5,719 bases of DNA, from contig WLTJ01000120.1 in assembly GCA_009705435.1 (NCBI GenBank), positions 1-5,719 of the forward strand, in the 5' to 3' direction. The DNA comes from Actinomycetota bacterium (GTDB taxonomy: Bacteria; Actinomycetota; Acidimicrobiia; Acidimicrobiales; Ilumatobacteraceae). Below the pieces are notes generated by a model that worked only from the letters and a program-made list of their open reading frames with translations, did not search any database and had not been told where the DNA came from. Of this stretch, positions 5,537 through 5,719 are shown one piece after another; position 1 is the first letter of the stretch, and each line of letters opens with the position of its first letter. Position numbers and translations under genes: made by a program.

Positions 5537-5553
5537 CTAGTGAATGGTTCGCA
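5531..5553. promoter_or_regulatory. perfect 7-bp dyad, possible operator downstream of the ATPase promoter
   Basis: TGCGAAC (5531-5537) and GTTCGCA (5547-5553) are exact reverse complements with a 9-nt spacer. The dyad begins about 10 nt after the presumed ATPase transcription start, and its left arm covers the presumed minus-strand -35. That position suits a repressor site acting on both directions. No regulator gene is present in the window. Confidence 0.42.
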
Positions 5554-5582
5554 TGCGCGTTTCAGGGGGAAAGTAAAGAACC

Positions 5583-5719
5583 ATGGCAAAAATTCTTCAC
5601 ATTTGGTCGCTCTCAAAGTCGTTTCCGGGCCAAGTCGCCCTGCAAGATGCCACTTTCGATGTTGAGGAAGGCGAAGTTCATGCCCTCGTGGGTCAAAATG
5701 GCTCCGGTAAATCGACCCT
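5583..5719 (+). CDS. sugar ABC transporter ATP-binding protein, N-terminal part (cut by window edge)
   Basis: This is the start of an ABC ATPase that powers import, probably with the divergent binding protein. The 45 visible residues show an A-loop region 'LSKSFPG' (10-16), 'ALQDATFDVEEGEVHALVG' (19-37), and a complete Walker A, 'GQNGSGKST' (37-45), with catalytic K43. The 'GEVHALVGxNGxGKST' wording is typical of the RbsA/MglA-like CUT2 sugar ATPases, usually two fused ATPase domains of about 500 residues; the length cannot be seen here. An in-frame TAA at 5574-5576 makes ATG 5583 the first possible ATG start. A purine-rich AGGGGGA (5564-5570) is the likely ribosome binding site, with a rather long 12-nt spacing. 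Confidence 0.93.
   Translation, partial: MAKILHIWSLSKSFPGQVALQDATFDVEEGEVHALVGQNGSGKST

Overview
The window looks like part of an actinobacterial chromosome, most likely class Acidimicrobiia or a close relative. Three things suggest this: moderate GC; the order nadD, LCP-like membrane protein gene, rsfS; and lipoproteins of the type 'LIAAACGSD' followed by Thr-Glu-Ala-Pro repeats. The lineage is an inference from style. No 16S rRNA gene or other decisive marker is present.

Layout. (1) 1-434, minus strand: N-terminal part of a sigma-70 family factor, cut by the window edge. (2) 435-839: a 405-bp divergent intergenic region with no convincing gene. It holds an 8-bp inverted repeat, a nested hairpin in the sigma-factor leader, and a probable leaderless promoter at its right end. 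(3) 840-3132, plus strand: a tightly packed operon of nadD (NAD synthesis), a membrane-anchored LCP-like/LytR_C-like protein and rsfS (ribosomal silencing factor), joined by 4-nt and 1-nt overlaps. (4) 3211-3283: tRNA-Ala(GGC), followed by a strong intrinsic terminator. (5) 3354-4124, minus strand: a secreted lipoprotein of unknown function, again with a leaderless-type promoter. (6) 4172-4203: a 14-bp GC-rich hairpin that should end transcription of the next gene. (7) 4233-5408, minus strand: a sugar-type ABC substrate-binding lipoprotein. (8) 5409-5582: a compact divergent control region with two dyads and two overlapping -10-like boxes. (9) 5583-5719, plus strand: the start of a CUT2/RbsA-like ABC ATPase, cut by the window edge just after Walker A.

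How they work together. nadD, the LCP-like gene and rsfS are probably one housekeeping transcript linking NAD supply, an envelope protein and translation silencing. The binding protein and the ATPase are probably parts of one sugar importer, divergently transcribed from a shared control region; the permease would lie beyond the right edge.

I saw no mobile element, CRISPR array, phage gene or clearly new system. The most interesting points are the LCP-like protein that lacks the usual active-site signature, the symmetric divergent control region, the recurrent leaderless promoter pattern, and the unrecognised lipoprotein family.
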